A stretch of DNA of 63,408 nucleotides from an uncultured Rhodospirillales bacterium (GCA_903927615.1 CAIYNU010000100.1:1-63408); one strand, 5' to 3'. Shown: positions 39,978-50,244, counted from the first letter of the stretch. Made by a program: numbers and translations. The notes: generated from the letters alone by a model not told the origin.

Positions 39978-40916
39978 ATGTCCACCGCCAACCTGCGTCG
40001 TCGCCTGTTCTGTTTTGGGCTGGGCTATAGCGGTCGGGCGTTGGCCCGTCGTGTGCTGGCCCAGGGTTGGGCCGTGGCCGGGACCGGCCGCAGCGAGGCC
40101 GGGCTCGCCGACCTCGCGGCGCTGGGCGTTGAGGTGTTCCGGTTTGACCGCACCCGGCCGTTGGATTTCGGGCGGGCGCTGGCCGGAACCACCCATCTGC
40201 TGACCAGCGTCCCCCCCGACGAGGCTGGGGATGCCGTGCTGGACATCCATGGCGGTGCCCTGGCGGCGTTGGCGCCCCCGGTGGCCTGGGCCGGCTATTT
40301 GTCCACCACGGGAGTCTATGGCGACACCGGCGGCGCCTGGGTCGACGAAACCGCCCCGGTGCGGCCGTCGGGGGCGCGCCAGCGCCGACGGGCCGAGGCG
40401 GAACGGGCCTGGCTGACCCTGTGGAGCGAACACCGGTTGCCGGTTCACGTCTTCCGGCTGGCCGGCATCTACGGTCCCGGGCGCAGCGCCCTGGATCAGG
40501 TGCGGGCGGGGACGGCCCGCCGCATCGACCAGCCCGGGCAGGTGTTCAGCCGCATTCATGTGGAGGACATTGCGGGGGTGCTGTTGGCCTCCATGGCCCG
40601 GCCGAATCCCGGGACCATCTATAATGTCTGCGACGACCGGCCGGCCCCGGCTGCGACGGTGGTGGCGTACGCCAGCCACCTGCTGGAGGTCACGCCGCCG
40701 CCCCTGACGCCCCTGGCCCAGGCCGGTCTTTCGCCCATGGCCGCCAGTTTTTATCGCGACAACCGGCGGGTGCGGAACGATCGGATCAAACAGGAGCTGG
40801 GCGTGGTTCTGCGCCATCCCGATTTCGAGTCGGGACTGGACGACCAGTTCCGGCAGGCGCAGGCCTCAGCGTCGGTCCGGGAACAAGGCGGCCAGCCCTT
40901 CGGGGGTGGCGGCTGA
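39978..40916 (+). CDS. NAD(P)-dependent sugar-epimerase-like SDR (YeeZ-like)
   Basis: A 312-aa extended short-chain dehydrogenase. [17 protein letters not shown] is the N-terminal Rossmann motif, and [18 protein letters not shown] and [13 protein letters not shown] resemble YeeZ-type epimerases. The canonical YxxxK is not evident, as in many YeeZ proteins, so activity is uncertain. The start ATG is 39978. Its 3' end overlaps the convergent mtnA gene by 51 bp. Confidence 0.82.
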   Translation: MSTANLRRRLFCFGLGYSGRALARRVLAQGWAVAGTGRSEAGLADLAALGVEVFRFDRTRPLDFGRALAGTTHLLTSVPPDEAGDAVLDIHGGALAALAPPVAWAGYLSTTGVYGDTGGAWVDETAPVRPSGARQRRRAEAERAWLTLWSEHRLPVHVFRLAGIYGPGRSALDQVRAGTARRIDQPGQVFSRIHVEDIAGVLLASMARPNPGTIYNVCDDRPAPAATVVAYASHLLEVTPPPLTPLAQAGLSPMAASFYRDNRRVRNDRIKQELGVVLRHPDFESGLDDQFRQAQASASVREQGGQPFGGGG

Positions 40917-41960
40917 GACGCCGCGTTCCGTGATCAGGCCGGTGACGAGCCGGGCCGGTGTCACGTCAAAGGCGTAGTTGCCCACCGGGCTGCCCGCCGG
41001 TGTCACGGTGACGGTGACGAGGCCGCCGTCTTCGGTCCGGCCGGTGATCTCCGAGAGTTCCCGGCCGGACCGCTCCTCGATGGGAATCTCCCGGACGCCG
41101 TCCCGCAGCCGCCAGTCGATGGAGGGCGAGGGCGCCGCCACGTAAAACGGCACGCCGTTATCGAAGGCCGCCAGCGCCTTCAGGTAGGTTCCGATCTTGT
41201 TGCAGACATCGCCGGTGGCGGTGGTGCGGTCGGTGCCGACCAGGCACAGATCAACCATCCCATGCTGCATCAGGTGGCCGCCGACATTGTCGGCGATTAC
41301 CGTATGGGGCACGCCGTGGCGTCCCAGTTCCCAGGCGGTCAGGCTGGCGCCCTGGTTGCGCGGCCGGGTTTCGTCCACCCAGACATGAACCGGCAGCCCG
41401 CGATCGACGGCGACATAGACCGGCGCGAGCGCGGTGCCCCAATCCACCGTGGCCAGCCAGCCGGCGTTGCAATGGGTCAGGATGTTGACCGGCCGTTCGG
41501 GGGTCCGGCCGGCGGCGGCCCGCTGGATCAGCTCGAAGCCATGCTCGCCGATGGCGCGGCACATGGCCACATCCTCGTCGGCGATGGCCGCCGCTTCGGC
41601 GTAAGCGGCGGCGGCGCGATCCGAGGGCGCCAGCGGCGCCAGTGTGGTCGCCATCCGCTCCAGGGCCCAGCGCAGATTCACCGCGGTCGGCCGGGTGGCC
41701 AGCAGCGTGCGTGCGGCTTCCACCAGGGCGCCATCGTCCGCCGCCGCCCGCATGGCCAGCGCCAGGCCATAGGCCGCGGTCGCCCCGATCAGCGGCGCGC
41801 CCCGCACCACCATGCTGCGGATGGCGTCGGCGGCCCCGGCCAGATCGGTCAGCCGGGCCACCGCAAAGGCATGGGGCAACCGGGTTTGATCAATGACCTC
41901 CACCGACCAGCCGTCCTTCGCCAGCCAAATGGTCCGATACCCAATCCCATCGACTTTCAT
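40866..41960 (-). CDS. mtnA: S-methyl-5-thioribose-1-phosphate isomerase
   Basis: A 364-aa enzyme of methionine salvage that isomerises methylthioribose-1-P to methylthioribulose-1-P. Catalytic Cys is in [18 protein letters not shown] and catalytic Asp in [18 protein letters not shown]. The family N-terminus ([13 protein letters not shown]) fixes the ATG at 41960, 58 codons inside a longer frame. No other mtn genes adjoin it. Confidence 0.95.
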   Translation of the reverse strand: MKVDGIGYRTIWLAKDGWSVEVIDQTRLPHAFAVARLTDLAGAADAIRSMVVRGAPLIGATAAYGLALAMRAAADDGALVEAARTLLATRPTAVNLRWALERMATTLAPLAPSDRAAAAYAEAAAIADEDVAMCRAIGEHGFELIQRAAAGRTPERPVNILTHCNAGWLATVDWGTALAPVYVAVDRGLPVHVWVDETRPRNQGASLTAWELGRHGVPHTVIADNVGGHLMQHGMVDLCLVGTDRTTATGDVCNKIGTYLKALAAFDNGVPFYVAAPSPSIDWRLRDGVREIPIEERSGRELSEITGRTEDGGLVTVTVTPAGSPVGNYAFDVTPARLVTGLITERGVSAATPEGLAALFPDRR

Positions 41961-42122
41961 CCGCCGTCCCCCCGCGTGGTGTCGGGGGGTTCTAGCATTG
42001 CCCGATGGGTGGGGGGATGGGTTTGTTGGCGCCCGGGGCCGGTGACGCCAGGCGAGATGCCGCTGACAGGGAAGCACGGGGTGTGGTAGGTGATCGGCAT
42101 TACCAAACGGAAATCGGATACC

Positions 42123-43484
42123 ATGATGTCGCATACACCCGTATTCGTACCGCCGCCCGACCCTTTTAAACCCGAACCGCCCGAAAAGCCGGCGGTCTTA
42201 AAGGCACTGTTTTGCGGGCGGACGCGGGCCCTTCGCCAGGGCACAGAGACCTTGCGCTCGTACTGGGATTATGACGGATGTCGGGAAGATAGCGATAAAC
42301 GGCCGTGGATCATCCATGGCGAATCCCGCGCCGGCAAGTCTCACTTGGCCCGTCACATTCTGGTCGACCTAAGCGAGCATGCCCCGGAGATCGTCACCCT
42401 GGTCATTCCGGCCCGAAAACGCGACTCGGCGCAAATGGTGCTGGAAACGCTGTTCGGGAAGCTCTGCGACGAATTTTTCAACCGGATTCAGGGCCCGAAC
42501 GTGCCCGGCGCGGTGTTGTTAAATCCGATGGTCCAGAATGCCATTCTTCTGATCGAACGGTTGAAAAGCTTCGGCCACGAGGGAACCCCATCCATCACCA
42601 TCGCCAACAGCAAAGGCTGGAAAACCGGGCTCGACCTTAGCGGGGCGCATGGCCTGTGGGCGATTGTCAAACTCGTTCTCCGTTGGACCGTCGAATCGAG
42701 CGGCAATGCCACCGAAACCGTGACGTTGTCGCGGCCAGGCGTGTCAGATTTGGCTAACTATTGTTGCGTCATGGTCGATACATTATGGCGCGTGAAATTA
42801 GTTAAAGAAGTTGTGATTCTATTTGACGATGTTGATCTGCTGTCGGATTACCAAAGCGCCGAAATCAATGGCCAACGGCAACGCTGCCTTCTTTCAGATG
42901 CGCTGGCAATACTTCATAAGACACCATGTGTTGATGTCCTGGTAACGTCACGCAGTTGGTATGCCATGGCCCATAAGGAATTCGAGGAATTGGTGGACCT
43001 CAACCAAGAGGCTCACGATCTTAGCGAGGGGGATCTCATTGCCATCCACCACCAGCGGCACAACGTTCTCATGCCGACGGCCCCTTGTGAGTTCCTGAAC
43101 GAAATGGCGTTGTTGCAACTGGCCCATGACGTGAAATGTATTCCGGGCGTTTTTCTTCAGCATCTGAGCCAGGCCTATAAGGAGCATAAGAACGAAGATC
43201 AATGGACCCAGCACGATTATGAATGGTTTATTAAGCGGATGTGCGCCACCTTTGAAAGGAATCGAAAGCAGTATCAGTCTGCCGCGGCTGAAATCCTCAG
43301 CGCCGTACACGCCGGCCGGTTCGAATTGAGCGTCAGCGATCAAAACTTTTTTTTAAATACGCCCTTTGAGGATGAATTCGTCTATCAAAGTTATCAGGGT
43401 GAAAAATCCTATTCGATCAGCGGGCTGATGGCTAAGATCGTGCCCCGGCTGGCGGCGCCCAGTGTCGTCCCGACGGCGCCATGA
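42123..43484 (+). CDS. P-loop ATPase (STAND/AAA-like), accessory
   Basis: A 453-aa ATPase with no close named family. After a Pro-rich N-terminus comes GR-containing helix '[11 protein letters not shown]', then Walker A GESRAGKS (66-73), Walker [11 protein letters not shown] (231-240) and a sensor-like LVTSRSWY (273-280). The order resembles the NTPase core of STAND/AAA16 proteins, which couple ATP hydrolysis to recognition of a trigger. The second half is helical, without a known C-terminal domain. The DNA (42,750-43,400) is less GC-rich than its neighbours, suggesting transfer. The ATG at 42123 was chosen over a GTG at 42090. A TPR protein follows after 22 bp, so the two form an operon. Confidence 0.72.
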   Translation: MMSHTPVFVPPPDPFKPEPPEKPAVLKALFCGRTRALRQGTETLRSYWDYDGCREDSDKRPWIIHGESRAGKSHLARHILVDLSEHAPEIVTLVIPARKRDSAQMVLETLFGKLCDEFFNRIQGPNVPGAVLLNPMVQNAILLIERLKSFGHEGTPSITIANSKGWKTGLDLSGAHGLWAIVKLVLRWTVESSGNATETVTLSRPGVSDLANYCCVMVDTLWRVKLVKEVVILFDDVDLLSDYQSAEINGQRQRCLLSDALAILHKTPCVDVLVTSRSWYAMAHKEFEELVDLNQEAHDLSEGDLIAIHHQRHNVLMPTAPCEFLNEMALLQLAHDVKCIPGVFLQHLSQAYKEHKNEDQWTQHDYEWFIKRMCATFERNRKQYQSAAAEILSAVHAGRFELSVSDQNFFLNTPFEDEFVYQSYQGEKSYSISGLMAKIVPRLAAPSVVPTAP

Positions 43485-43506
43485 AGGGGCGAGGAGAGGC
43501 AACGCG

Positions 43507-45351
43507 ATGACAGCGACGGCAAGCATGGCTGAACGGGTCCGGCGGATGTTGGCGACCAGCCTGCCGCGGCTTGTCGGTGAGTCCGCCACCCTCGGGGATT
43601 GGCTCGACCATGAGTCGACCGGCCGCTCGCCCGGCCGGATGGACCGGGTGGTGGCGATTCGGGGCATCGAGGGGTTGGCCGCCCTGGCCCCGCTGACCCG
43701 GGAGCAACGGCTCGAGACCTTGGCCCAGGCGCAAATGCCCGAACCCTCCGCGCGCGCGGTGGTGGCCCTGGTTGAGCGGCTCGGCAGCGCCAACGACCCG
43801 GCGTCGCCGGCCGCGGCGCTGATCAACGCCTTTCCGGTCACCGCGGACGCCAGTTGGACCATGGTCGCCGAGGCCGCGGAAAGCGACGAGGAGCGGATGG
43901 CCCGGCTTACCCAGCGGGCCAAAAGCCTTTACGACGGCGGCAAAGCCGCCGAGGCCGCGGAGATCACCCGTCAGATCGTCGCCATCGCACGCCGACTGGC
44001 GGCCACGGATGCCGAACGCCATCAATCGGAATTGGCCAGAAGTCTCAACAACCTTGCCCGGTGCCTGCGCGATGCCGGCGATGGGGCCGGTGCCCTCGAC
44101 GCTGGCAGCGAGGCGGTGAGCCTACGCCGAAGGCTTGCTGAGGCGGATTCTGGTAGCCACCTGCTTCTTTTGGCGGTAAGTCTCGGCGACCATTCTACTA
44201 ATCTCTACACTGCTGGCAAAATCACCGACGCTTTGGAAACCATTTGTGAAGCGGTGGCCATTTACCGACGATGTGCCGAGGTCGACCGGGGTCCGTCAAT
44301 CTTGGCCCAAATCGCCTCAAGCCTCCATAATTTGTCCGGTTATCTCGCCAATGCGGGGGACGCCGGCGGCGCTCTTGACGCCATTCGCGAGGCGGTGGAG
44401 ATTCAGCGCGAACTGAACGATGCCTATCCAGACCAATACCGGCCCAAATTGGCGGATAGTATCAATATCCTCGCCTTTTGTCTCAACGCCACAGGGGACT
44501 TTGTTGGGGCTGTCGACGCCGGTCGGGAGGCGGTCGGGCTTTACCGGGGGCTTGCCGCGGTGAATCCGGATCCATATCAGCAAGGCCTTGCACGAAGCCT
44601 TGGTAACCTGTCGGTGTGGCTCAGCAGCGCGGGCGATGCCGGGGGGGCTGTCGACGCCAGCCGCGAAGCGGTGGAACGGTATCGACCGCTTGCCGAGGTC
44701 AATCCGGCTGCCCACGGGTCAGACTTGGCGGCCGGTCTCAGTAATTTGATAAACTGTCTCCGCACCATCGGCGATACCGCCGGCATCCTTGCTGCCACCC
44801 GGGAAGCCGTGGGTGTTTATCGGCGGCTCACTGCCGCTGATCCCAATCGGTATCAGCCGGACTTGGCACGCTGCCTAGATATGCTGTCTGTAAGCTGTTT
44901 GGAGACGGGCGATGCCGCGGGCGCCCTTGCCGCCGCCGGGGAAGCCGTCAACCTGTACCAGCGGCTGGTCGAGAGCGACCCGAACCGGTATCGGCCCCGC
45001 CTGGCGCACAGCCTGAATATGGTTTCGTTTTGCCTGGGTGCCGTTGGCGATGCCGTTGGTGCCCTCGACGCCGTTCGCGAGGCGGTCGCCATCATTCGGC
45101 AACTTTCGGTCGCCAACCCCGACCGCTACCGCTCCGAACTGGCGCAATCCCTGACCAATCAGGCCATTCAGCAAAACGCGGCGGGTGACGGGGCGGGGGC
45201 GGTCGACGTCATCACCGAAGCGATTCGGGTGATCGAGCCTGCCGTCGCCGGTCAGCCGGACGGCCCGTTGGTCGCGCAACTGGCGGCCATGCGGAAGTTT
45301 CAGGCTTTTGTGATCAAGCGCCACCGGGACGGCGAACACACCCCGGCGTGA
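43507..45351 (+). CDS. TPR-repeat protein paired with the P-loop ATPase
   Basis: A 614-aa protein. Residues 1-~125 form an unrecognised helical domain. From ~130 to ~590 there are about ten ~44-residue TPR units of the type 'LARSLNNL...GDxxGALDAxxEAV', resembling the TPR arms of CHAT- or NB-ARC-linked proteins. A GAGGAGAGG ribosome-binding site precedes the ATG at 43507, only 22 bp after the ATPase stop. ATPase plus TPR in one operon mirrors the split of NTPase and sensor repeats in STAND-like systems, so the TPR arm may sense a ligand. No nuclease or other effector domain is recognised. Function is inferred, not shown. Confidence 0.7.
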   Translation: MTATASMAERVRRMLATSLPRLVGESATLGDWLDHESTGRSPGRMDRVVAIRGIEGLAALAPLTREQRLETLAQAQMPEPSARAVVALVERLGSANDPASPAAALINAFPVTADASWTMVAEAAESDEERMARLTQRAKSLYDGGKAAEAAEITRQIVAIARRLAATDAERHQSELARSLNNLARCLRDAGDGAGALDAGSEAVSLRRRLAEADSGSHLLLLAVSLGDHSTNLYTAGKITDALETICEAVAIYRRCAEVDRGPSILAQIASSLHNLSGYLANAGDAGGALDAIREAVEIQRELNDAYPDQYRPKLADSINILAFCLNATGDFVGAVDAGREAVGLYRGLAAVNPDPYQQGLARSLGNLSVWLSSAGDAGGAVDASREAVERYRPLAEVNPAAHGSDLAAGLSNLINCLRTIGDTAGILAATREAVGVYRRLTAADPNRYQPDLARCLDMLSVSCLETGDAAGALAAAGEAVNLYQRLVESDPNRYRPRLAHSLNMVSFCLGAVGDAVGALDAVREAVAIIRQLSVANPDRYRSELAQSLTNQAIQQNAAGDGAGAVDVITEAIRVIEPAVAGQPDGPLVAQLAAMRKFQAFVIKRHRDGEHTPA

Positions 45352-45460
45352 GGGGCGAAGGCGTTCCCGCGACCGTCAAGCCCAGCCGCGCCGCCGTTGG
45401 TCCCTGTCATCAACGGCGGTTGTGCCAAGGCGTCATTCGCAGGGGCCGGCCGTTGGGGTC

Positions 45461-45805
45461 TCAGTTGTGCAGCAGCCGGGGTGCGGTCGGGCGATCGGCG
45501 TAGACCGCCGTGGCGGCCCGGCCGGGCAGGGCGGTTGCCGCGACGCGACGCGGCCGGTTATCGGGAACGTCTTCAAGAATCAGGGAGCGCAATCGCGTCA
45601 CCAGCAGAGCCATCTCATCCAGCAGCGGACGGCCTTCCAAACGTAAGAAGTCAAAGCCCCTTTTGCGCGCCAGCGCCGTCAGCGCGGCCATTTCGGCTTC
45701 CGCCTCGTCAAGGCGATTCTGTAAACGTGCGATTTCCTGGAAGCGATCTTCAGCAATCGGTTGCAGTTGGACCACCCGGTCCTGCCTGTTGCTCAACGCA
45801 GTCAT
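45461..45805 (-). CDS. Short coiled-coil hypothetical protein
   Basis: A 114-aa protein: residues 1-60 predict an amphipathic coiled coil (ARLQNRLDEAEAEMAALTALA) and the C-terminal third is basic and unstructured. The ATG at 45805 follows GGGAGAGGGACAGC, a good ribosome-binding site. No family match is recognised. Confidence 0.5.
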   Translation of the reverse strand: MTALSNRQDRVVQLQPIAEDRFQEIARLQNRLDEAEAEMAALTALARKRGFDFLRLEGRPLLDEMALLVTRLRSLILEDVPDNRPRRVAATALPGRAATAVYADRPTAPRLLHN

Positions 45806-46384
45806 GCTGTCCCTCTCCCATCCGGTTTCCGGTTGACGCTCGGCGTTGGGCCTTACTTTCCCCCGCCTCCTTCTGGTGACGGGTGTAACTGAGGTCGCCG
45901 TAGCGCACTGTGTCGGCTATCACACTGTCGATCATCGTCCTAAAATTTGTCGAAAGAAACCGAATTCGCACGGCGACCGGCCGACAGAATCGAACCCGCG
46001 GTGTTCCGCGGACGCAACCGGCGTGGGTTGCCGGCGTTGCCCCGGAATTGCCGCGGCCCGGTCATGAATGGTTCACTGATGAGCCCCGGCCCGGCCCGAC
46101 TCGGAGGGGGCGAATTCGGCCCAACCTATTGTTTCAATTTAAAGACGGGGCGATTCGGGCACGCCGGCGGCGAGGGCATCGGTGAGCATGAGTCCCGCCC
46201 GCGCCGGGAAGTGCTAGCATACCCTTTTATGTTGGAAGTCCGGTGATGACCAGCGACATAATGTCCTTATTGATCACCTTGCCCCTCGTAATGATACGCC
46301 TTATGGTAACGTGGTGATGGCCATCCGGTCATCGACGGTGAAAAAGTCTCTCACTGGTTATGAAGTCGTGTCGTGGGGGTGCCA
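45806..46384. other. Intergenic region, no supported gene
   Basis: About 580 bp without a convincing gene. Several short open frames overlap each other. A stretch near 46,210-46,225 (GTGCTAGCATACCC) might be part of a promoter for the esterase gene, but the -35 is unclear. A TTCGATT-like element near 45990 lacks tRNA folding. Confidence 0.5.
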
Positions 46385-47449
46385 ATGAAAGTGTACTGGC
46401 GCGCGCTCTTCGCGGTTATCTTAGGCTTGGTCAGCAGCCCGGCCTTTGCCTTGACGGGAACCTTCAAAGAGGTGCCCGCACCGGACGATAATCCGGGCAA
46501 CCTGAGAATGTTCACCTATGTGCCGGCCCATCTGCCGACCGACCGGCAGGTGCCGCTGGTGGTGGCCTTACACGGATGTCTTCAGACCGCAGAGGATTTC
46601 TATAACGCCAGCGGCTGGGCCAGCCTGGCCGACGAGCGCAAATTCATCCTGCTGCTGCCCCAGCAACCGGCCACCAACAACCCCATGAGTTGTTTTGACT
46701 GGTATGAACCGGTCAATCAACAGGCCGATGATGGCGAACCGCTCTCGATCTATAACATGATCCAGGCCGTAAAAGATCATATGTACCGGAACCGGATCGA
46801 CGAACGCGCGATTTACGTCACCGGCCTGTCGGCGGGTGCGGCGATGACCGGCGTTATGCTGGCCACCTATCCCCAACTCTTCACCGCCGGGGCGATTGTC
46901 GCCGGTCCGCCGTATGGTTGCGCCCAAGACGTTCTGAAGGGCACCATTTGCATGGGACCGGGCCATCCGAAAATGACGGCCGAAGACTGGGGTAAACTGG
47001 TGAAGGCGGCAGCCAAGTCGGGCAGCCGGCTCAGCAAGGTGTCGATCTGGATCGGATCCCAAGACACGGTGGTCAACCCGGGCAACCTGATCGAAGACAT
47101 GAAACAATGGACCAATGTCCTCGGAGTTCCCGAGCAACCGAGCGGGACGGAAACGGTCGACAGCGGGGTTAAGATCATCAACCAGATCAGCGGCGAAGAA
47201 ACCGATCAAACTTTCGTCGCGATTCACTCCAGATATGGCAATAGCACCGATAATACGTCGGTCGAGACCTGGCTCATCCAGGGGATGGGGCACGCCGTTC
47301 CAATCGACACCGCCCATAATTGCGGTGCCAATCGTTCTAATGAGGATAAAAGCCTGCCCCAGAATCCCACGACGAACAATTATATGGTTGATGCCGGGTT
47401 TTGTGCGGTAAAACTGATCTACGACTTCTGGAACCCGCCGACGCATTAA
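46385..47449 (+). CDS. Secreted PHB-depolymerase-family esterase
   Basis: A 354-aa secreted hydrolase of the PHB depolymerase (LpqC) family. Signal peptide ends near VSSPAFA (about residue 21). The catalytic domain shows VALHGCLQ (oxyanion), the GLSAGA serine box, IGSQDTVV (Asp region) and the final His in GMGHAVP. It would hydrolyse extracellular short-chain polyesters or aromatic esters. ATG 46385 (MKVYWRALFAVIL) fits the signal peptide. The cell also makes PHA through PhaC at 12327, but a secreted enzyme acts outside, so a direct partnership is unlikely. Confidence 0.85.
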   Translation: MKVYWRALFAVILGLVSSPAFALTGTFKEVPAPDDNPGNLRMFTYVPAHLPTDRQVPLVVALHGCLQTAEDFYNASGWASLADERKFILLLPQQPATNNPMSCFDWYEPVNQQADDGEPLSIYNMIQAVKDHMYRNRIDERAIYVTGLSAGAAMTGVMLATYPQLFTAGAIVAGPPYGCAQDVLKGTICMGPGHPKMTAEDWGKLVKAAAKSGSRLSKVSIWIGSQDTVVNPGNLIEDMKQWTNVLGVPEQPSGTETVDSGVKIINQISGEETDQTFVAIHSRYGNSTDNTSVETWLIQGMGHAVPIDTAHNCGANRSNEDKSLPQNPTTNNYMVDAGFCAVKLIYDFWNPPTH

Positions 47450-47504
47450 TCTCTGGCTCGCACCGGTCAACGATAGTCCCACCCGTCATTGAAGGCTGAT
47501 ATCA

Positions 47505-48305
47505 ATGCGCAGACCCGTCACAACCGCCGCTGCCGTTTTCACCGCCGTCATCCTCTCGGGCACCGCTTTTGCTCATGCTTTTGCTCATGACCACGACCGT
47601 CAGGGCGACCGGTTCTGCGAGGTCCCGGGCATCCCGTGCGGGGTCGGGGGGACCGAATGCTCACCGGAGGTCCGGGCCTACGATCTGTCCATCCTCGAAA
47701 CCTCGGTGTTCCGCAAGGAGGCGGTGCTGCCGCTGAAGCCGCTCAGCTATCCGGTGCAGGCGGTGAACTTCACCACCTACACCGGTTGGGCCGACGGCAA
47801 GGACGGGCAGACCGTGACCCTCAGCCGCGATCTGTGGTTCTCGGTGGAACCCGAGGTGCAAAGCTTTTGCCGCAGCTATCACCAGCACCATCCGCACCGA
47901 GACGTCATCCCGGCCTTGCACAAGCTGCTGGGTCTGAAGCCGGCCACCACCGCCGATACCGGCCGGAAATTCGTGCTGTTCACCATCGCCGGGGCCGGGC
48001 AGACCGGCCCCACCGGCAAGGGGGTGTTCCGCCCCTGCGCCAACCCGGATCCCACCGCAACCCAATGCGACAACGTGATCGCGGGACCCGAGGCTTATCT
48101 CCAGTGGTTTTCGCAAAACATGGTGTCGTCCTATAAGCTCGACGCCAGCATGACCGATACCGGCTATCCCTGGACCCGGCTCGGCTATACCTACAACTGG
48201 GACCCCAGGACCCACAACCACCGGGGTGCCCAGGAATATGTCGCTCCGGCCGGAACCGAGGTTCAGATTCGCGCGGTGGTGACGCCGGAGGCCTATTGCC
48301 GGTAA
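47505..48305 (+). CDS. Secreted hypothetical protein with His-rich patches
   Basis: A 266-aa exported protein with a signal peptide (ATG 47505, cleavage near SGTAFA) and a mature N-terminus rich in His (HAFAHDHDR). A second patch YHQHHPHRD lies near residue 130. There are also six or more cysteines (CEVPGIPCGVGGTEC and later), suitable for disulfides or metal. No family is recognised. It starts 55 bp after the esterase gene and may be cotranscribed. Confidence 0.65.
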   Translation: MRRPVTTAAAVFTAVILSGTAFAHAFAHDHDRQGDRFCEVPGIPCGVGGTECSPEVRAYDLSILETSVFRKEAVLPLKPLSYPVQAVNFTTYTGWADGKDGQTVTLSRDLWFSVEPEVQSFCRSYHQHHPHRDVIPALHKLLGLKPATTADTGRKFVLFTIAGAGQTGPTGKGVFRPCANPDPTATQCDNVIAGPEAYLQWFSQNMVSSYKLDASMTDTGYPWTRLGYTYNWDPRTHNHRGAQEYVAPAGTEVQIRAVVTPEAYCR

Positions 48306-48307
48306 GA

Positions 48308-48331
48308 ACCAAGGGGGCAAAGCCCCCCTGG
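48308..48331 (+). terminator. Hairpin after the His-rich gene, GGGGCAA family
   Basis: ACCAAGGGGGC, loop AAA, GCCCCCCTGGT: an 11-bp stem with one mismatch, directly after the stop codon. Probable terminator without a T-run. Confidence 0.6.
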
Positions 48332-48358
48332 TGTGTCAGTCGTTATGCGTACCGGGGA

Positions 48359-49183
48359 TCACGGGTGCTCGAACGCCCGGTCGTGTCGAAGCGACGGGAC
48401 CATGGCCCGGCACTCGGCGACCCGGTCCAGGTCCAGGGCGGCGGTGATGAACCCGGGTTGATCCCCGGCCTCGGCCAGCACCTCGCCCCAGGGGCCGACG
48501 ATCAGCGAATGACCGTAGGTGCGGCGGCCTTCATCGTGGCTGCCGCACTGGGCCGGGGCCACGATGAAGCAACCGGTCTCGATGGCGCGGGCGCGCAACA
48601 GGACGTGCCAGTGGGCGCGGCCGGTGGGCACGGTGAAGGCGGCCGGAACCGTGATGATCCCGGCACCGGCCTGGGCCAGGGCGCGGAACAGGGCACCAAA
48701 GCGCAGGTCGTAACAGACGGTCAGCCCCAACCGGCCCCACGGCGTGGCGGCCACCACGGCGCGGTCGCCGGGTCGGAATACCGCCGACTCCCGATAGGTT
48801 TCGCCGCCCGGCAGGTCGACATCGAACATGTGAATCTTGTCGTAGCGGGCGACGATGGTCCCTTCGGCATCGATCAAAAAGCTGCGGTTGGCCACCCGGC
48901 CGTCCTCTTCCAGGACGATCCCCAGCGAGCCCACCAGCAGCCAGGCCCCGGTTTCCCGGGCCAGATCCCGGAATACCGGCAAGGCCGGATGGACGGCTTC
49001 CGACCCGATGCGGGCCATCAACCGGGCCCGGCCCTGGATCATCAGGCTGACATTTTCCGGTAGCGTGATGAACGCGGCGCCGGCATCCCGGGCGCGCCGG
49101 ATCTGCTCCGCCGCCGCCTCAAGGTTGGGGCCGATCTCGGGCCCGGCATTGACCTGAACGCAGGCCGTCACCACCGTGGTCAT
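48359..49183 (-). CDS. Carbon-nitrogen hydrolase (nitrilase/Nit2-like amidase)
   Basis: A 274-aa member of the nitrilase superfamily, most like Nit2/YafV omega-amidases. The Glu-Lys-Cys triad is intact: Glu in FITLPENVSL, Lys in YDKIHMFDVD and Cys in LTVCYDLRFGALF. It would hydrolyse small amides such as 2-oxoglutaramate or deaminated glutathione. Its ATG overlaps the grxC stop (ATGA), so the two are translationally coupled. Confidence 0.9.
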   Translation of the reverse strand: MTTVVTACVQVNAGPEIGPNLEAAAEQIRRARDAGAAFITLPENVSLMIQGRARLMARIGSEAVHPALPVFRDLARETGAWLLVGSLGIVLEEDGRVANRSFLIDAEGTIVARYDKIHMFDVDLPGGETYRESAVFRPGDRAVVAATPWGRLGLTVCYDLRFGALFRALAQAGAGIITVPAAFTVPTGRAHWHVLLRARAIETGCFIVAPAQCGSHDEGRRTYGHSLIVGPWGEVLAEAGDQPGFITAALDLDRVAECRAMVPSLRHDRAFEHP

Positions 49184-49443
49184 GGCGTCACCGCCAGCAG
49201 CGGGTCAAGCTTGCCGTCCCGGTCCAGGGCGTGGAGTTCGTCGCACCCGCCGATATGACGACCGTCGATGAAAATCTGTGGCACCGTGGTCCGGCCGCCC
49301 GCGCGCTCGATCATCTCGGGGCGACGGGCGGGTTGGATCCCGAGGTCAATGTCCTGGTAGGTGACGCCCTTGCTGGTCAGCAGCTTCTTGGCGCGCATGC
49401 AATAGCCGCAGAATTCACTGGAATAGATGACGACTTCGGCCAT
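49180..49443 (-). CDS. grxC: Glutaredoxin 3
   Basis: An 87-aa thiol-disulfide oxidoreductase with CGYCMRAKKLL active site and GGRTTVPQIFIDGRHIGGCDEL glutathione-binding loop. It reduces protein disulfides with glutathione in the cytosol. It is immediately upstream of and overlapping the nitrilase gene. Confidence 0.96.
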   Translation of the reverse strand: MAEVVIYSSEFCGYCMRAKKLLTSKGVTYQDIDLGIQPARRPEMIERAGGRTTVPQIFIDGRHIGGCDELHALDRDGKLDPLLAVTP

Positions 49444-49500
49444 GGGGGGACTCCGGTTAAGCCTTAGGCGTCCAGGAGCCGAGCCCCCGGTCGGACAAAA

Positions 49501-50244
49501 TTACCGATCCCGGATCGCCCGCGCCAGCGTCAAGACGTCGACGCTTGCCGCGCCCGCGCGCATCAAGACCTTGGCGCATTCCGCGGCTGTGGCTCCGGTG
49601 GTCAGAACGTCGTCGATCAGGACGATCCGGGCATGGCGGACCCGGCTTTGAAACCGCCTGCGGACCTGGAAGGCACCAATGACGTTGCGGCGCCGGCCCG
49701 CGCGGCCGAGCCCGCCTTGAATCACCGTGGACCGCCGCCGCATCAGCAGGTCGGGCAGGTGGGGCACGCCGGTGACGCGGTGGGCCGCCTGGGCCAGCAG
49801 CGCCGCCTGGTTGTAGCGCCGCCAGAACAGACGCCAGGGATGCAAGGGAACCGGCACCAGCAGATCGGCGCCGGTCAGCACCTCGGCCCCGCAGCGGGCG
49901 AGCCAGGCGCCGTAGGCCTGGGCGGCATCGGTCTGGTCGCCGTATTTCAGTCCCAGCACCAGGCGCCGGCTGGCTTCGTCGTAGACCAGCGCCGCCCGCG
50001 CCCGGTGATAGGGGGGCGGGTGGCCGATGCAGTCGCCGCACAGGGTGCCGGTCAATGCCGCCACCTCGAAGGGCAAACCGCAACAGGTGCAGACCGGGGG
50101 GCCGATGAAGGTCAGCGACCGCCAGCAGGCCGGGCACAAGCTGCCGTGACGATCGACGGTCTCGCGGCAGGACAGGCAGCGCGGCGGCAGCACCGCATCC
50201 AGGAGAAGGCCGAGGATTCGGCCAACCGCCACCCGTCCGGGCAC
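49501..50244 (-). CDS. comF: ComF-family phosphoribosyltransferase-like protein
   Basis: A 247-aa protein. The N-terminus has a Cys4-type zinc finger (CLSCRETVDRHGSLCPAC) and a second CxxC pair; the rest is a PRTase fold with PRPP motif RIVLIDDVLTTGAT. ComF proteins act in DNA uptake or in salvage; no competence genes adjoin it here. The start is a GTG at 50244. grxC follows after 57 bp on the same strand. Confidence 0.9.
   Translation of the reverse strand: MPGRVAVGRILGLLLDAVLPPRCLSCRETVDRHGSLCPACWRSLTFIGPPVCTCCGLPFEVAALTGTLCGDCIGHPPPYHRARAALVYDEASRRLVLGLKYGDQTDAAQAYGAWLARCGAEVLTGADLLVPVPLHPWRLFWRRYNQAALLAQAAHRVTGVPHLPDLLMRRRSTVIQGGLGRAGRRRNVIGAFQVRRRFQSRVRHARIVLIDDVLTTGATAAECAKVLMRAGAASVDVLTLARAIRDR

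Noticed and set aside
45985-46005. Possible tRNA T-loop (GGGTTCGATTC on the minus strand)
   Set aside because: The neighbouring bases do not form a T-stem, acceptor stem or anticodon arm; no tRNA cloverleaf can be drawn.
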